From Ctena decussata (taxonomy: Eukaryota; Mollusca; Bivalvia; Lucinida; Lucinidae), in assembly GCA_963989385.1 (NCBI GenBank), contig OZ022502.1, positions 51,515,454-51,579,453 of the forward strand: DNA of 64,000 bases, written 5' to 3'. Under the pieces are notes generated by a model. The model had not been told where the DNA came from, ran no database searches, and saw only the letters and a program-made list of their open reading frames with translations. The stretch's first letter is position 1. Each line of letters starts with the position of its first letter. The position numbers and the translations under genes are program-made. Positions 22,525-33,967 of this stretch are shown one piece after another.

Positions 22525-22790
22525 TGTAGCGCTATCGGCAGGGCACCTGACTCATGAGTCAGATGTCCTGGGTTCGATACCCGGTCAGGCCATATACTTT
22601 CGTTTCTCCTTCCGCTGATTCAAGAAGGGCAGTTGTCAGTTACTGGCGAAAGTATGTGCACTTGGTACTGGTTAACCGCTTAGGAGGTCTAAGCCTGCCC
22701 AGGAATAGTGTGGTTAGGTTAACTGATCGTCCCGACAGGACCATAGCTGTTTACTATGGACGTAAAGCAACAGACCAATCAGTCAATGTG
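22525..22790 (+). mobile_element. SINE family 2, best copy, tRNA-derived head
   Basis: The head GGCCTTGTAGCGCTATCGGC provides an A-box-like segment. GGGTTCGATACCC is a good B box with T-arm pairing, and ACTCATGAGT occupies the anticodon-arm position. The acceptor halves (GGCC.../...GGCC) can pair loosely. The body reads TCCGCTGATTCAAGAAGGGC, GTGCACTTGGTACTGG, GGTCTAAGCCTGCCCAGGAA and CATAGCTGTTTACTATGGAC. It is internal Pol III promoter-driven by analogy with SINEs, not a functional tRNA. Inverted copies are at 8462-8705 and 59795-59955. Confidence 0.85.
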
Positions 22791-23199
22791 ATCGGTAGTT
22801 GTGAAAAAAGTGACCATTTCACACACTCCTACACAAATACACACACACACACACGGATTACGATCTGAAAGTAAGTATGACTGGAAGCAATCGGCAGTTA
22901 CACACGTTTGAACCGGCGACTCATTGGCAACGTTATACATGTAAACTGCATGTCAATGTAATTAAAAGTAGCGTCAATACTATACTGGACAAAAAAGTTA
23001 GGGATCAAACATTAGACTGAAATTTTTATAGCGAAAAAAGTAATTTTCAAAATATCATTTTCTACCGTTGAATACATCTTACAATGCTGCACAAGATTGC
23101 ATTACACATATTGGAATCTGATCACGTGACACACCTACAGAAATGAATAAACAGGCATACCCCTAAAATCAAAGTGAAAACTGGCATTAACGCAAGACT

Positions 23200-24072
23200 G
23201 AGTGTCCATTATTTTTGGCTTTATCCATGCAAAATCATTTTCAGTTCTCAGTGTGACATCCAAGAGCCTGAATAACTGCATGACAGCCACTCGGTATGCT
23301 TCTGGTAAATTACGAGAGGCTCATTTAGGGACTCGTTTGCCATTTTTCACGAAAGGCCTGCATGGGCTCTCTTTGAGTTTCAGGAAGCCTCTCGTGATCA
23401 GGATTGGTGGTGTAACATGTCCAAAGAATGTTCAATCGGATTTAAAACTTGTGATCAGATTGACATGTCAGTGCGGGCGATTGTTTCTGTCGCTAGGTAC
23501 TGGTCCACCACATTTGCCCTGTGATTCGATGATGTCATCGCCAAAAACTTCAGCAAAGGGTCTCGTAATTGGATAAAGCTTGTCATTCCTAGCTCGAACA
23601 CCAATCAGAGCGCCTCTGTCTGGCATGCGCAAGTCCACACAGCTGCCAATCCAGATGCCTTACCATACCATCACCCACCCTCCTCGATACATGTCATATT
23701 CCGCAACAGGATTTAATTCATAGGCTACACGACATGTACCTGGCATCCGTCACACCCTTCTCCCATCATCGTGAATATCTACATACAAATCTGGACTCAT
23801 ATGTGAAAAGAACATGGGTCCAGTCACCCTGCTGCCAATTTGTGTCACTTTTAGACGACTGTCGCCTCGCATTTGTTTGGAATCGCATCAATCCTGGCCT
23901 CATTACCAGCATGCAAGTGCGGAAATTAGCTGTGTCAAGTCTGTTTCTAATTGTTTTTGCTGAAATTGGCCGATTAAAGAATTTAATGGATAAACAATGC
24001 GCGTCCTCACAGTGTTATTGTGATGAACCAGTAGCTTGGGACAGAGGCCATCGTCCGTATGGACAAGTCTAG
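23200..24072 (-). pseudogene. Decayed Tc1-like transposase (minus strand), 5' part missing
   Basis: Minus-strand translation across frames gives DWTHVLFTYESRFVC (plus-strand position about 23783-23820), matching the DESRF motif of Tc1-family DDE transposases. Here Tyr occupies the normally acidic position. A LNPIEHSLDML segment (about 23414-23447) matches the LNPIEHxWDxL motif near the C terminus. Between them lie pieces resembling MYRGG-type and GALIGVRARNDK. Several stops and frame changes interrupt the reading. The N-terminal paired-type DNA-binding region is absent. The transposase would have cut and pasted at TA sites, and this copy cannot be functional. Confidence 0.75.
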
Positions 24073-24131
24073 GTAATCGCAAGTTTTAAATCTGATTGAA
24101 AATTCTTGATAGATGTTACAAAACACCAATT

Positions 24132-24332
24132 CTAATCACCAGAGCCTTCAGGAAACTCCTGGAGGGCTAATTCGGGCCTTTCATGAAAAATGGCAAAAAA
24201 AGCCCCCAAATGAGCCTCTAGCACTTTACCAAAAGAACACCGAGTAGCTGTCATGCAATTATTCAGACCCCCAGAGATATCGACGAGCACTGGCAATGGT
24301 TTTGCATGAATAAAGCCAAGAATCACGGACAT
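24132..24332 (+). pseudogene. Second, inverted copy of the transposase C-terminal segment
   Basis: The right arm of the element repeats, in opposite orientation, the C-terminal transposase coding region of the left arm. The reverse reading frames of the two arms align as FIHAK, NNCMTATR and EAHLG. Sense reading on the plus strand gives the tail that follows the LNPIEH motif. This is evidence that the inverted duplication copied coding sequence rather than just terminal repeats. Confidence 0.7.
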
Positions 24333-24660
24333 TCAATTTTGTGGGGATGCCAATTTTCACTTCAGTTTTAGGGGTATATCTGCTTATTTGCTTCTACTGG
24401 TGTGTCACGTGATCCGATCCCAATATTTAACATGCAGTGCTGCGCCTCTTTGATAGCTGTATTGACCAGAAGAAAATGTTTTTTGGATAATTTATTTTTC
24501 ATGATTTAAGCTTCAGTCAAATAGTTGATCCCTAACTTTTTTGTCCAGTATATTTAACAACAACAAAACAGGAACAAGAACAAGCAGTGAAACAATACAT
24601 GAACTTTTTCATGACTTTCTTTTTATTCCTTTATTCCTTACTGACAAAACGATATATGAA

Positions 24661-25973
24661 CAAGAGCTGTCGCCTGACAGCATAGCTCGCCTGAATTGGT
24701 GCTTGCTCATCACACAGCCGCTATGGTGGTGTGGACTGCTATGCATAAAACTTCATGCAAGCATGTCCATAATGAAAACACATTTATAAACAAAAGCTAT
24801 CTCAGAAATATGTCTTAAAATAAAATTAAAATAAAAAAAAATGAAATGAAATTTCAAAGTCCATGAGCTTGAGGTAAAAAAACAGACGGGTAGGGGGGAG
24901 GGGGTAGGGGGGAGTAATTGGGAATGCTATGCATAAAACTTCATGCAAGCATGTCCATAATGAAAACACATTTATAAACAAAAGCTATCTCAGAAATACA
25001 TGTAAGTCTTAAAATAAGATTAAAATAAAAGGTAAAAAAACTGACGGGTAGGGGGGGGGGGGGGGGGGGGCTAGGATGTATCAAAACCCTGAACCATTAT
25101 CTAACATCAGTCCAAGTATTAGTATCAACTGAGTCCATCATCGTGGCACTGTGAAATTATGTCTTCATAAATATAAAACTTTAACCAAAATCTTTAAGAC
25201 AAAATTCTAAGTTGATGACCTTGACTTCAAGGTCATCCAGTGGGGTAAGTATAAGGTGTTCTGTAAAAACTCAAAAAAGAGTCTAACATCAGTTCAAGTA
25301 TAAACTAAATCTCTGCAAAGCATTATGAATCAGTTTGCAATTACAAAACTTTAAAAAAGACAAAAATTTCCTAAGTCCCTGACCTTGACTCAAGATCACT
25401 GAACGGGGTTGGGGGAGTACTCTGTAGATCTAACTACAGTGCAAATATAAAAAGAATTCATCAATGGGTTCAGGAGATATGTGTCTTTAAAAAACTTTAA
25501 CCAAAACATCCAATCAATAAAAAGACAATATTCTAAGTCCATGACCTTGACATCAAGGTCACAGAGGGGGTGGGGGTAGTACCTTTGAAAACTTTAGCCC
25601 AATATCTAACTTTAGTGTAAGTATCAAAGGAATCCATCCATGGGTTAAGGAGATATTGGGCTTTATAAAACTTTAACCAAAACATCCAGTCCAAAAAAAA
25701 TACAAATTTTCTAAGTCCATGACCTTGACATCAAGGTCACGGAGTGGGGTGGGGGTGGTACCCTGTTAAACCTTAGACCAATATCTAACTACAGTGCAAG
25801 TATCAAAAGAATCCATCCATGGGTTAAGGAGATATAGGTCTTTAAAAAACTTTAACCAAAACATCCAATCCGAACGCCGACGCGGAGGCTGACGCGGACG
25901 CGGACGCGGACGCGGACGCCGACGCCGTGGTGACAACAATAGCTCTTCCTGAACTTTTGTTCAGGCGAGCTAA
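24661..25973 (+). mobile_element. Pearl-like / Helitron-type element F, GACGCG microsatellite
   Basis: The 5' end is CAAGAGCTGTCGCCTGACAG, then CATAGCTCGCC. A 188-bp direct duplication follows (units from 24739 and 24927, each starting CTATGCATAAAACTTCATGC), each copy ending in a G-rich tract. Four tandem units then carry ATGACCTTGACATCAAGGTC or variants (about 25212, 25378, 25537 and 25719), followed by a GACGCG hexamer array at about 25873-25930. The 3' end is the hairpin CTGAACTTTTGTTCAG followed by GCGAGCTAA. Ends, order and CTAA terminus match C and E, but the core repeat and microsatellite differ, so this is a separate subfamily. Confidence 0.85.
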
Positions 25974-26001
25974 AAAACTGATTCCAAACTAAAACTCAAA
26001 C

Positions 26002-26237
26002 GAGCCGCGACACGAGAAAACCAACAAAGTGGGAATGCGCCCAGCGCAGACTCAGATCAGCCTAGGCATCCGCCCAGTCCGAGCAGACTCTTCATTAATC
26101 GCTTAAAAGGTAACTGAGTGTCTAAGCTACCTCCATGCGGACAGCGAAGACTCTGATCAGACTGGGCGGATGCCCAGGCTGATCTGAGTCTCCGCTGGGC
26201 GCACAACCACTTTGTTGGTTTTCTCGTGTCGCGCCTC
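26002..26237. mobile_element. GAGCCGCG foldback MITE, copy 2
   Basis: Termini GAGCCGCGACACGAGAAAAC and TTTTCTCGTGTCGCGCCTC. Flanks are AAAC on the left and AAAT on the right, an imperfect 4-bp target duplication. It lies 28 bp after the end of element F. Confidence 0.9.
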
Positions 26238-26241
26238 AAAT

Positions 26242-27177
26242 AGTTAACTCTGATATCAGGCAACGGAATTTTAACAGTACGTACATATATGTACCATGTA
26301 CATACAATGTGCACTAGTGTTGTAATAACAAAGTAATGCCTGTAGCATCATATGCATGATATAAATATGTTGCCACCACACGTTTAGCTACCTCGTTTTG
26401 GACAACATCTACATATCAAAGAACCGGTCTCTATAATGCCTATTTCATGGCTACAATAGAGTTTGCCCCAAAGTTTGTGTATTCTAAGTCCTAGGTAGTG
26501 GCTTTTGTATAATTTAATTTTAACGGACAGGCAATGAGTTCTTGGCAGTATGCATAATACAAGTGGGATGTGTTATTTCATAGCACTTGCACTGCCATTT
26601 TTGAAACGTTGTTTTTATTAGAATTAGTATGGTCGATACACCTGTTTTCAGGCTGCACCTTAATTCGGGGTATTTAAATAAATTATGCCGCTTTCCTTGT
26701 CAGGGATTGCAAACAGAAGTTTAATTATCGTATTTCAGCATTCGCTAATTGAAGCGGGAGAGCACGTTAGTATTGACTACATCCACGACGTCGTCGTTGG
26801 TGACAGTGGAAGCGGCCATATTTGAAACACTGCAAAGTGCATAGAAGTACTGACGAAGATGAAACGACAATTAATTCAAGTAATATTACTATGGACTTTT
26901 CTTCTGACAATTCAAAGATCGGTTCGTCATTCCAAAGAATTGCAGGTCTCCCTAAGGCAGTTGTTATCATCAGGACCTGCAGTAGGCGAGTTTTTTTATT
27001 CACATCGAAAACTGTGACAGTTTCTGGGGGCAAAATCAGCAAAGCATCTGTTTTGATTTGATCAAATATGTTAACATGGAGAAAGGCGGACATGAATTGA
27101 AAGTTACTTTTACTTAAGCATACTTTTTATTCACATACAGAGACTATCAGCTTGTGATCTTTGTTATCACATAGGTT
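26242..27177. other. No supported gene; overlapping open frames at 26767-27093
   Basis: Both strands are open for 79-108 codons around 26767-27093 and lack recognisable motifs. The minus frame starts MSAFLHVNIFDQIK. No splice structure can be fixed by eye. It could be a relic of single-copy sequence, but there is no positive evidence for a gene. Confidence 0.35.
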
Positions 27178-30100
27178 TTAGCTCACCTGGGCCAGCGGCT
27201 TCAGGGGAGCATATAGGATGGTAAGGCTCCGGCGTCCGTCAACAATTTCAAACGACTTCTCCTCTAAAACCACTGGGCCGATTGTAATCAAATTTCATGT
27301 AGAGCCTAAAAGGGGCGGGGGAACGACAAATTATTCAAACGGTCCTGGTCACATGACCAACATGGCCGTCACGCCCATATATAGTAAAAATCTTTAAAAA
27401 CCTTCTACTCCAGAACCAATAGGCCGATGGCACTGAAACTTGGTATGTAGCATTGGGTACGCAAGAACTACCAAGATTGTTCAAATTATGACATTGGGTT
27501 GACCCTGACCTTTTTTGACTGCAAGGTCAAATTTGCTTTACTTGTGCTTTTATGTGAAAAAAAGATAGAGCATAAAATCTTTTGGAACCTAATGAAGATT
27601 TCGACCTGAAAATTGGTTATTATAGTCATCTTAATGCGTACATGAAAATTTATGCGTACAAGTGGTCAAAATCATTCTTTGATCTTTGACCCTGGACTCT
27701 CATATTTTGAGAATTTCACAAATCTCCTCAAAAGCCACTGGGCCAATTGTAACCAAATTCATATAGAGGCTCTAGGGGGCGGGGGAACGAAAAATTGTTC
27801 ACACGATCCTGGTCACATGACCATGGTAAAAATCTTTAAAAATCTTTCCCCCCAGAAGCAATATGCCGATGGCCTTGAAACTTGGTATGTGGCATTGGGT
27901 ACGCGAGTACTACCAAGATTGTTCAAATTATAACCTTGAGTTGACCTTGATCTTTTTAACGGTAAGGTAAAATTTGCTATCTGGGAAATGCTAGATCATA
28001 AAATTTTTGGGAACTGTTGAAGATTTTGACCTGAATATTGGTATATACATTCATCTTAATAAGTACATCGAAATTTATGCGTACTAGTGGTCAAGATCAT
28101 TCTTTGACCTTTGACCACGGTCTCTCATATTTTGAGAATTTCACACATCTCCTCATAAGCCACTGGGCCAATCGTAACCAAATTTCATGTACAGGCTTTA
28201 GGGGGCAGGGGAACGAGAAATTTGTTCAAACGGTCCTGGTCACATGACCAACATGGCCATAACGTTCATATATGGTAAAAACCTTATAAAATATTCTTCT
28301 TCAGAACCAATAAGCCGATGGTCTTGAAACTTGGTATGTAGCATTGGGTACGCAAGTACTACCAACATGTTTAAATTATGACCTTGGGTTGACCATGACA
28401 ATTTTTACGGCAAGGTCAATTTTGCTTTCTGTAGCTTTTATATGGGAAAATGCTAAAACATAAGATTTTTTGGCACCTGCTGAAGATTTTGACCTAAAAT
28501 TGGTATATACAGTCATCTTAATGAGTACATAAAATTAATATTTTGTACGAGAGGTCAAGGTCATTCTTTGACCCTTGTCTCTATTGTGACAGTTTCACAC
28601 ATCTCCCCAAAAGCCACAAGGTCAGTTGTTACCAAATTTTATGTAGAGGCTCTAGATGCTGAGGGAATTAAAGGGGGGGGGGGTATCAATAAGGTGGGTT
28701 TTCTGCATCCTACCAAAGTTTTATTTTTTTGACTGATGTTATACTCTAGTGTGTCTAGTTTATTGAACCATATGTGACTTTGCACGGAAAGCCCTAGTTA
28801 CTGAGCTATGGGTCAAAAGAAGTGGGTGGGGTAATCCAACATGGTTTTAGCCTGTCTTGTAAAAACATTCTCATTTGGTAGAAGAGTACAGCAGACAGAC
28901 AGGATTTGATAAAATGATTAACAGAACATCTAAACTATATTTCCATATCATTTTATTTGGTCTAATTTGAACATATGTTGTCAAAAAAGACTTCCTTTGA
29001 CATTTAGCATTTTTTCATATTTTTGACCTCAATTTTCAATATTTCTTGGCCTTATTGTTAAATGAACAGACATGTTATCATCAAACTCATGTCAAGGAAG
29101 TACCTTGAGAAGGACATTCAGATGATGTGACCAGAATATCACAATAGCATAGTTCTCATGGTCGACTGAACACATAAACTTGCTTGGAAGATGGTTTTCT
29201 TTCTATTTTGACCTAGAATTACGAACCTTTGGTCAAATTACTATTTTAACTGCTATATTATGCCCCATGCCCCAGGCAACTAAAGGTGAGGGAATACATA
29301 TTGGCTTCAGTGCGGATCTCGCTGGCATATGCAATTGTGTATGTGTCATATATTAAGTCCTTCTGTGACCTTGGAAACAAGATCAAGGTCATCAAAATCT
29401 GACCTTGACCTTGTTTCCAAGGTCAAAGTATGTGACCCATACACAGATGCAGACGCCAAGGAAATCCGATCTGAAGCCAATATGTATTCTTTCACCTTTA
29501 GTGACGGGGGTGTAGGGCATAATATAGCAGTTAAAATAGTAATTTGGCCAAAGGTTCGTAATTCTAGGTCAAAATTAAATGAAAAAAAACATCTTCTGAG
29601 CAAGTTTATGTGTTCAGTCGACCATGAAAACTAGGTCATTGTGAAATTTTGGTCACATCATCCGAATGTCCTGGTCAGGGTGCTTCCTTGACATTAGTTT
29701 GATGACAACTGGTCTGTTTATTTAACCATAAGGCCAAGAAGTATTGAAAATTGAGGACAAAAATATCAAAAAATGTTGAATGTCAAAGGAAGTCTTTTTT
29801 GACAACATATGTTCAAATTAAACCAAATAAAATGATATGGAAATATAATTTAGATGTTCTGTTAATCATTTTATCAAATCCTGTCTGTCTTATGTACTCT
29901 TCTACCAAATGAGAATGTTTTTACAAGACAGGCTAAAACCACGTTGGATTACCCCACCCACTTCTGTGGACCCATAGCTCAGTAAGTAGGGCTTTCCGCG
30001 AAAAGTCACATATGGTTCAATAAACTAGACACACTGGAGTATACCATCAGTCAAAAAAATAAAACTTTGGTAGGATATCCCCCCTTTGTTCAAACGGTCG

Positions 30101-30607
30101 GGGTCACATGGCACGACATGGCCGCCATGCCCATATATGGCAAAAACCTTTACAAATCTTCTTCTCAAGAACCAAATAATCGATGGCCTTGAAACTTGGT
30201 ATATGGAATCAGGTACTTGAGTAGTATCAAGATTGTTCAAATTATGGCATTGGGCTGACCTCGACCTTTCTTAAAGCAAGGTCAAGTATGAGAAAATGCT
30301 AGAACATAAGATTCCTCGGCAAGTTTAGAAGTTTTTGGCCTAAAAATTAATATATACAGTTATCTTAGCTAGTACATGGAAGATTTTCGGGTACAAGAGG
30401 TCAAGGTCATTCTTTGGCCTCAGACCTATGTGTCATATTTTGACAATTTATGACATCTCCTCAAAAGTCACTGGGCTAATTGTAACCAAATTTCAGACAC
30501 AGCCTCCAGGGGCTGAGGGAATGAAAATTTATTCAAGCGACCTAGGTCACATGACCTACATGGCCACCATACTCAAGTGAGCGATTCAGGGCCTCATGGC
30601 CCTCTTG
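27178..30607 (-). mobile_element. Pearl-like / Helitron-type element D, split by a 1.4-kb hairpin
   Basis: The minus-strand 5' end lies at 30607 (CAAGAGGGCCATGAGGCCCT, then GAATCGCTCAC). The 3' end lies at 27178 (hairpin GGGCC-AGC-GGCTT, then GTGAGCTAA). Units of ~440 bp match those of B and C, with GGTCACATGACC-type landmarks near 27347, 27805, 28234, 30103 and 30542. The GTCC microsatellite is reduced to GGCGTCCGTC. The array is interrupted between about 28674 and 30085 by an unrelated inverted-repeat element. Removing it rejoins GGGAATTAAA to GTTCAAACGG in register with the other units. Confidence 0.85.
28674..30085. mobile_element. 1.4-kb foldback element, ~680-bp inverted arms
   Basis: The left arm (from about 28707, ATCCTACCAAAGTTTTATTT) is mirrored by the right arm ending AAAACTTTGGTAGGAT at 30076. 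The inverted match continues nearly to the centre at ~29392, where TGACCTTGGAAACAAG faces CTTGTTTCCAAGGTCA. Differences are scattered substitutions and short indels. The outer ends are a G-run on the left and a C-run on the right. It has no coding motif. Frames in the arms (29329-29634 + and 29346-29603 -) are mirror images of each other and so are artefacts of the palindrome. Confidence 0.9.
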
Positions 30608-30609
30608 TT

Positions 30610-31378
30610 TATGATGCGAGCAAACCTTAATACACCAAAACCTGGTGCAGCCATCATAATAGAAAACCACTCAAAACATTATGCCACAAATAACTAATGA
30701 TCAAAAAGAAGACGCATACTCTAAAATATCAAAATATTGTCTTAATACATGCTTTATAACTCTTAAGTTTCAACTATTTTCTTCTCCAAATTATGAAGGA
30801 CAAGTGTAGTTTTTATAGAACAAAGACCATCTCTTAAGATTTTAAGTAGCCATAAAACTCTTTCTCTCACTGTCTCCAGGAGACAACTACCTATCTCCAT
30901 ATAGACTGAAATGCTGTCTCAAAGAGCTGTGAAACCTGTAACAAGCAACTGACAACCAACAAACCAACAAGTGAAACTGCCGGAAAACTTAAATTCGACC
31001 GTGCACTGGCCTCCAAATTTGATAAATGTGTTGGCGCAAAAGGTTCTTTGAATTTATGTTAAAATTTGTGTTGGTTATAACCTTTGATATTTGATACAGA
31101 TGTTGCTGGAAACTTAAATCGTTTAAAGTCATCTTCATTCTACATTCTGTTATTAGAAATCAAAATAATGCGAAAAAAAAAACATTCTGATAAGTTTGCA
31201 CAAATGCACAGTCTGAATTTTTGCTCTTTGCACTCGAGGCTGATCTCTAATTAACTGTTACTTGGTCTTATTGAATAATCTCTGGTGTATTGGAATTAAA
31301 TCGGCATCTGAACTTCTTGTCGTGAGAACTTTGTCTGAAAACACTGCACAAATCTATGTTCGCTGAAATAACATCATT
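30610..31378. other. No supported gene; small R160 remnant
   Basis: An R160-like remnant in reverse orientation sits at about 30877-30965 (TATAGACTGAAATGCTGTCT, then CAAAGAGCTGTGAAACC). The remainder shows nothing recognisable. Confidence 0.5.
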
Positions 31379-31620
31379 AGGGGCACGGATAGCGTAGTGG
31401 ATAGAGCACTCGCTTTCCACCTCTGCGGCCCGGGTTCGATTCCCGGCGTCGTCATGTGGGAGGGTAGTGGTCGCCCGTCCGAGGTCGGTGGTTTTCTCCG
31501 GGTACTCCGGTTTCCGCCACCAGTATAGAACCACAAACGCGCCAACATCCGTGCCATCGAGGGTAGTTAAATAAGTTCGCGTGAGATTTCAATGCAATCG
31601 ATGTAAAATAAATAAAGTTT
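31379..31620 (+). mobile_element. SINE family 3, tRNA-derived head and conserved core
   Basis: The head GGGGCACGGATAGCGTAGTG, then GATAGAGCACTCGC, gives a clear A box, and GGGTTCGATTCCC gives a clear B box (about 31431-31443). The body includes GGTTTTCTCCGGGTACTCCG followed by GTTTCCGCC, a block I know as common to SINEs across invertebrates (Meta-type domain, from memory). It ends in an A-rich AAATAAATAAAG tail. The head is a good but imperfect cloverleaf fused to the SINE body, so this is not an independent tRNA gene. Confidence 0.85.
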
Positions 31621-31714
31621 ACAAATAACACCACTGAGCAGAAACTGTTCCTGCGACAACACCATTTTTAAAATCCTTTACATTTTATTTCGATGCACAA
31701 TATGTTTGTTATAT

Positions 31715-31937
31715 GAGCCGCGACACGAGAAAACCAACAACGTGGTTTTGCGCCCAGCGCAGACTCAGATCAGCCAGTCTGATCAGAGTCTTCACTAAGC
31801 CCTTTAAGGGTAGCTAAGGGTCTAAGCTACCTCCATGCGAACGGCGAAGACTCTGATCAGACTGGGCGGATGCCCAAGCTGATCTGAGTCTGCGCTGGGC
31901 GCACAACCACTTTGTTGGGTTTTTCGAGTCGCGTCTC
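31715..31937. mobile_element. GAGCCGCG foldback MITE, copy 3 (internally shortened)
   Basis: Termini GAGCCGCGACACGAGAAAAC and TTTTCGAGTCGCGTCTC. It lacks about 13 bp of the left arm (CAGATCAGCCAGTCTGATCA). It is flanked by ATAT on both sides (31711-31714 and 31938-31941). Confidence 0.9.
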
Positions 31938-32185
31938 ATATACTGAACTGCGATCTGCAGTAAAGTCTTTTTGACGCATGTTCCTGACGTTTAATGCTAA
32001 CACATCTTTGACAAACTCATATTATCATCAAAGCTGGTATTCGTCTGACAGCTTGTGTTTTTTTTTCTTGAATACCTACATGTAAATGTGTTTACAAATT
32101 TACCCTTTTTTCAAACAGGAATGATTGACAAAAAAGAGTTGTTACCCAATTATTGGTGTTGTATGTTACAGCTGACATGATTATA

Positions 32186-33113
32186 TACTGAACAAAAGTG
32201 AAAACGCTACACGTGATTTTTCTTCTAATTTTCTGTGTTTATGGAGCCAGAAAAATTAATGAATAAGAAGGCATTTTAAAGCTACATGCATGTGTGAGCC
32301 AAGATACTAGAGTAAAACTGTAAAAGCCATTTCAGATAAAGCAAACACATTTCAAAGTGGACAGGGGTGCAGTTTTTTTCGGTGCAAATAAAGGAAGTCG
32401 ATCTGTCATTTTACACTTTATTAAAAACACGGAGTACACCGTACAGTTATCTTATTTTGGCTCAGGCACACAATCAGTGCTCTAGAAATGTCAAAAACGA
32501 AAACACTCATCAATATGCGCTTTCATGTCTTTGAAAACCAGTGTTGAAATATCGCTATCTCTTCGAAAACACAATAAGAAACCTTGATAAATGGAAATTC
32601 CCATAAGAAATTAACTTGAGGTTCACTCAAATATTGTCTCATTTTCTTTGAAACTAACGATGGGTAAAATGCATGATGTACTGTACTACAACAACGCGAA
32701 ATAAGTTGCTCAAAAAAGTGATAAGCAAAGGAATAATCGAAAATTAAAAATCACTATATTTTTAATGCAAAGGGAGATAATTTGTAATTTTGAAAAATAC
32801 AGCTTTTATTTCCTAGTCTTCTGGGTTACACTTATGAGTAATTTTTTGCTTTTTCTACCATCCTGGACGCAACGCTTTAGAGCAACAATGAAATGTGCAT
32901 TTGCGCATGCGCATAATTGATGTATGGCAAACTAGGTTAAAATCGAATAAGAGAGGGTAACTCTGTTACGAAGAGTATCAGATGCATTATTTTAAAGACA
33001 TTATTTTGCTTACTGTCTCGCACGACCAAAAATATGTATCCAGGCATTAAAAGTAGAATTGTGTTAGTTTCAAACTGTCATCTATAATGTAGCGTTTTCA
33101 CTTTTGCTCAGTA
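32186..33113. mobile_element. 0.93-kb TIR element, Tc1/mariner-type, no transposase seen
   Basis: The left end TACTGAACAAAAGTGAAAAC, then GCTACA, mirrors the right end TGTAGC, then GTTTTCACTTTTGCTCAGTA. TIRs of ~27 bp differ at one position and are flanked by TA. The inner sequences are not inverted repeats of each other. No DDE motif was found in any frame, so it is non-autonomous. Confidence 0.8.
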
Positions 33114-33235
33114 TATTTACTGTATACTGAATTGTTTTAGTCAAGCTTTATTTAGTCTAGCGTAATTTGATTAAAAATCGAAGATCTTTTTTGCTTAACA
33201 GGTTCTTTGTGAAAATTTACTCATTAGATTTCAGA

Positions 33236-33375
33236 TACAGTCAACTCCCGATATCTAGAACACTGCTATCTCAAAGTATCTTCTTATATCAAAGAATGAA
33301 GTTCCTATTTCTATTTCCATTTCAACTCCTGTTATCTCAAATTACTGATATTCGAGGGTTGAAGTTCGACTTCGC
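33236..33375 (+). mobile_element. Partial MITE (ACAGTCAACTC family)
   Basis: TACAGTCAACTCCCGATATC, then TAGAACACTGCTATCTCAAA and CAACTCCTGTTATCTCAAAT, match the left half and core of the complete copy at 59315-59523. The right terminus is not recognisable. Confidence 0.6.
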
Positions 33376-33967
33376 GGATATTCGGAAGGTAAAGTAAAGG
33401 TTGAGTGCACGCATTTTGGATCAGCGTTAAAATGATAAAAATAAACGATTACTTGCATGTCTTGGTGCTTGTATCTAAATCTGTACTGAGCAGGCATATT
33501 TTCTGGGGAAAGGGGACATATTTTTTGTATCTTAAAACAAGGAAGAAAGACAAAAATAGCAAATAGCTCAGCTTAATTGAGAACGTAATGTTCTTCATAA
33601 AAATGAATGTAAGGTTTGTGCATGTACGTTTGTAATAGTTCGCAGATGCTATTCGGAAACTGACTGAGGTGATAACTGACTGAAAACTATTCGAACAAAA
33701 ATGAATTTCCTGGAGTCCTTTGTTTAAATCAGGTGTAGGAAACATTCACTGTCGGCTAGATCTGGGGAAAACCGAAGATGGGTCAAACCTCGAGCTCTTC
33801 ATGCTACAGGGTATCAGATGCAACTTCGCAGTTGTGTACACTTGCATTGAATGGTTTTCATATGAAATTAAATAGTCATCTTTTTTCGAATTTTAGAAAT
33901 AAGTAATTAGAAAAGGTGTCAAATAGCTTATGTCAGTTCATTCTATTCCGGCTGTAACTGAATCTTT

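Larger units (their letters stand above)
22983..24550. mobile_element. Tc1-like transposon derivative with ~475-bp inverted arms
   Basis: The ends TACTGGACAAAAAAGTTAGG and its exact complement are flanked by TA (22981-22982 and 24551-24552). The inverted match continues about 475 bp inward (22983-23459 against 24074-24550), leaving a ~614-bp single-copy middle. Both arms contain the same C-terminal transposase coding segment in opposite orientation. The element therefore looks like two 3' ends joined, with the original 5' end lost. It was probably moved in trans, if at all. Confidence 0.85.

Noticed and set aside
29329..29634. Overlapping frames on both strands at the hairpin centre
   Set aside because: They are mirror images produced by the inverted repeat, not independent coding sequences.
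31379..31455. Functional tRNA gene
   Set aside because: A and B boxes are good, but the acceptor pairing is imperfect and the sequence continues into a SINE body with an A-rich tail.
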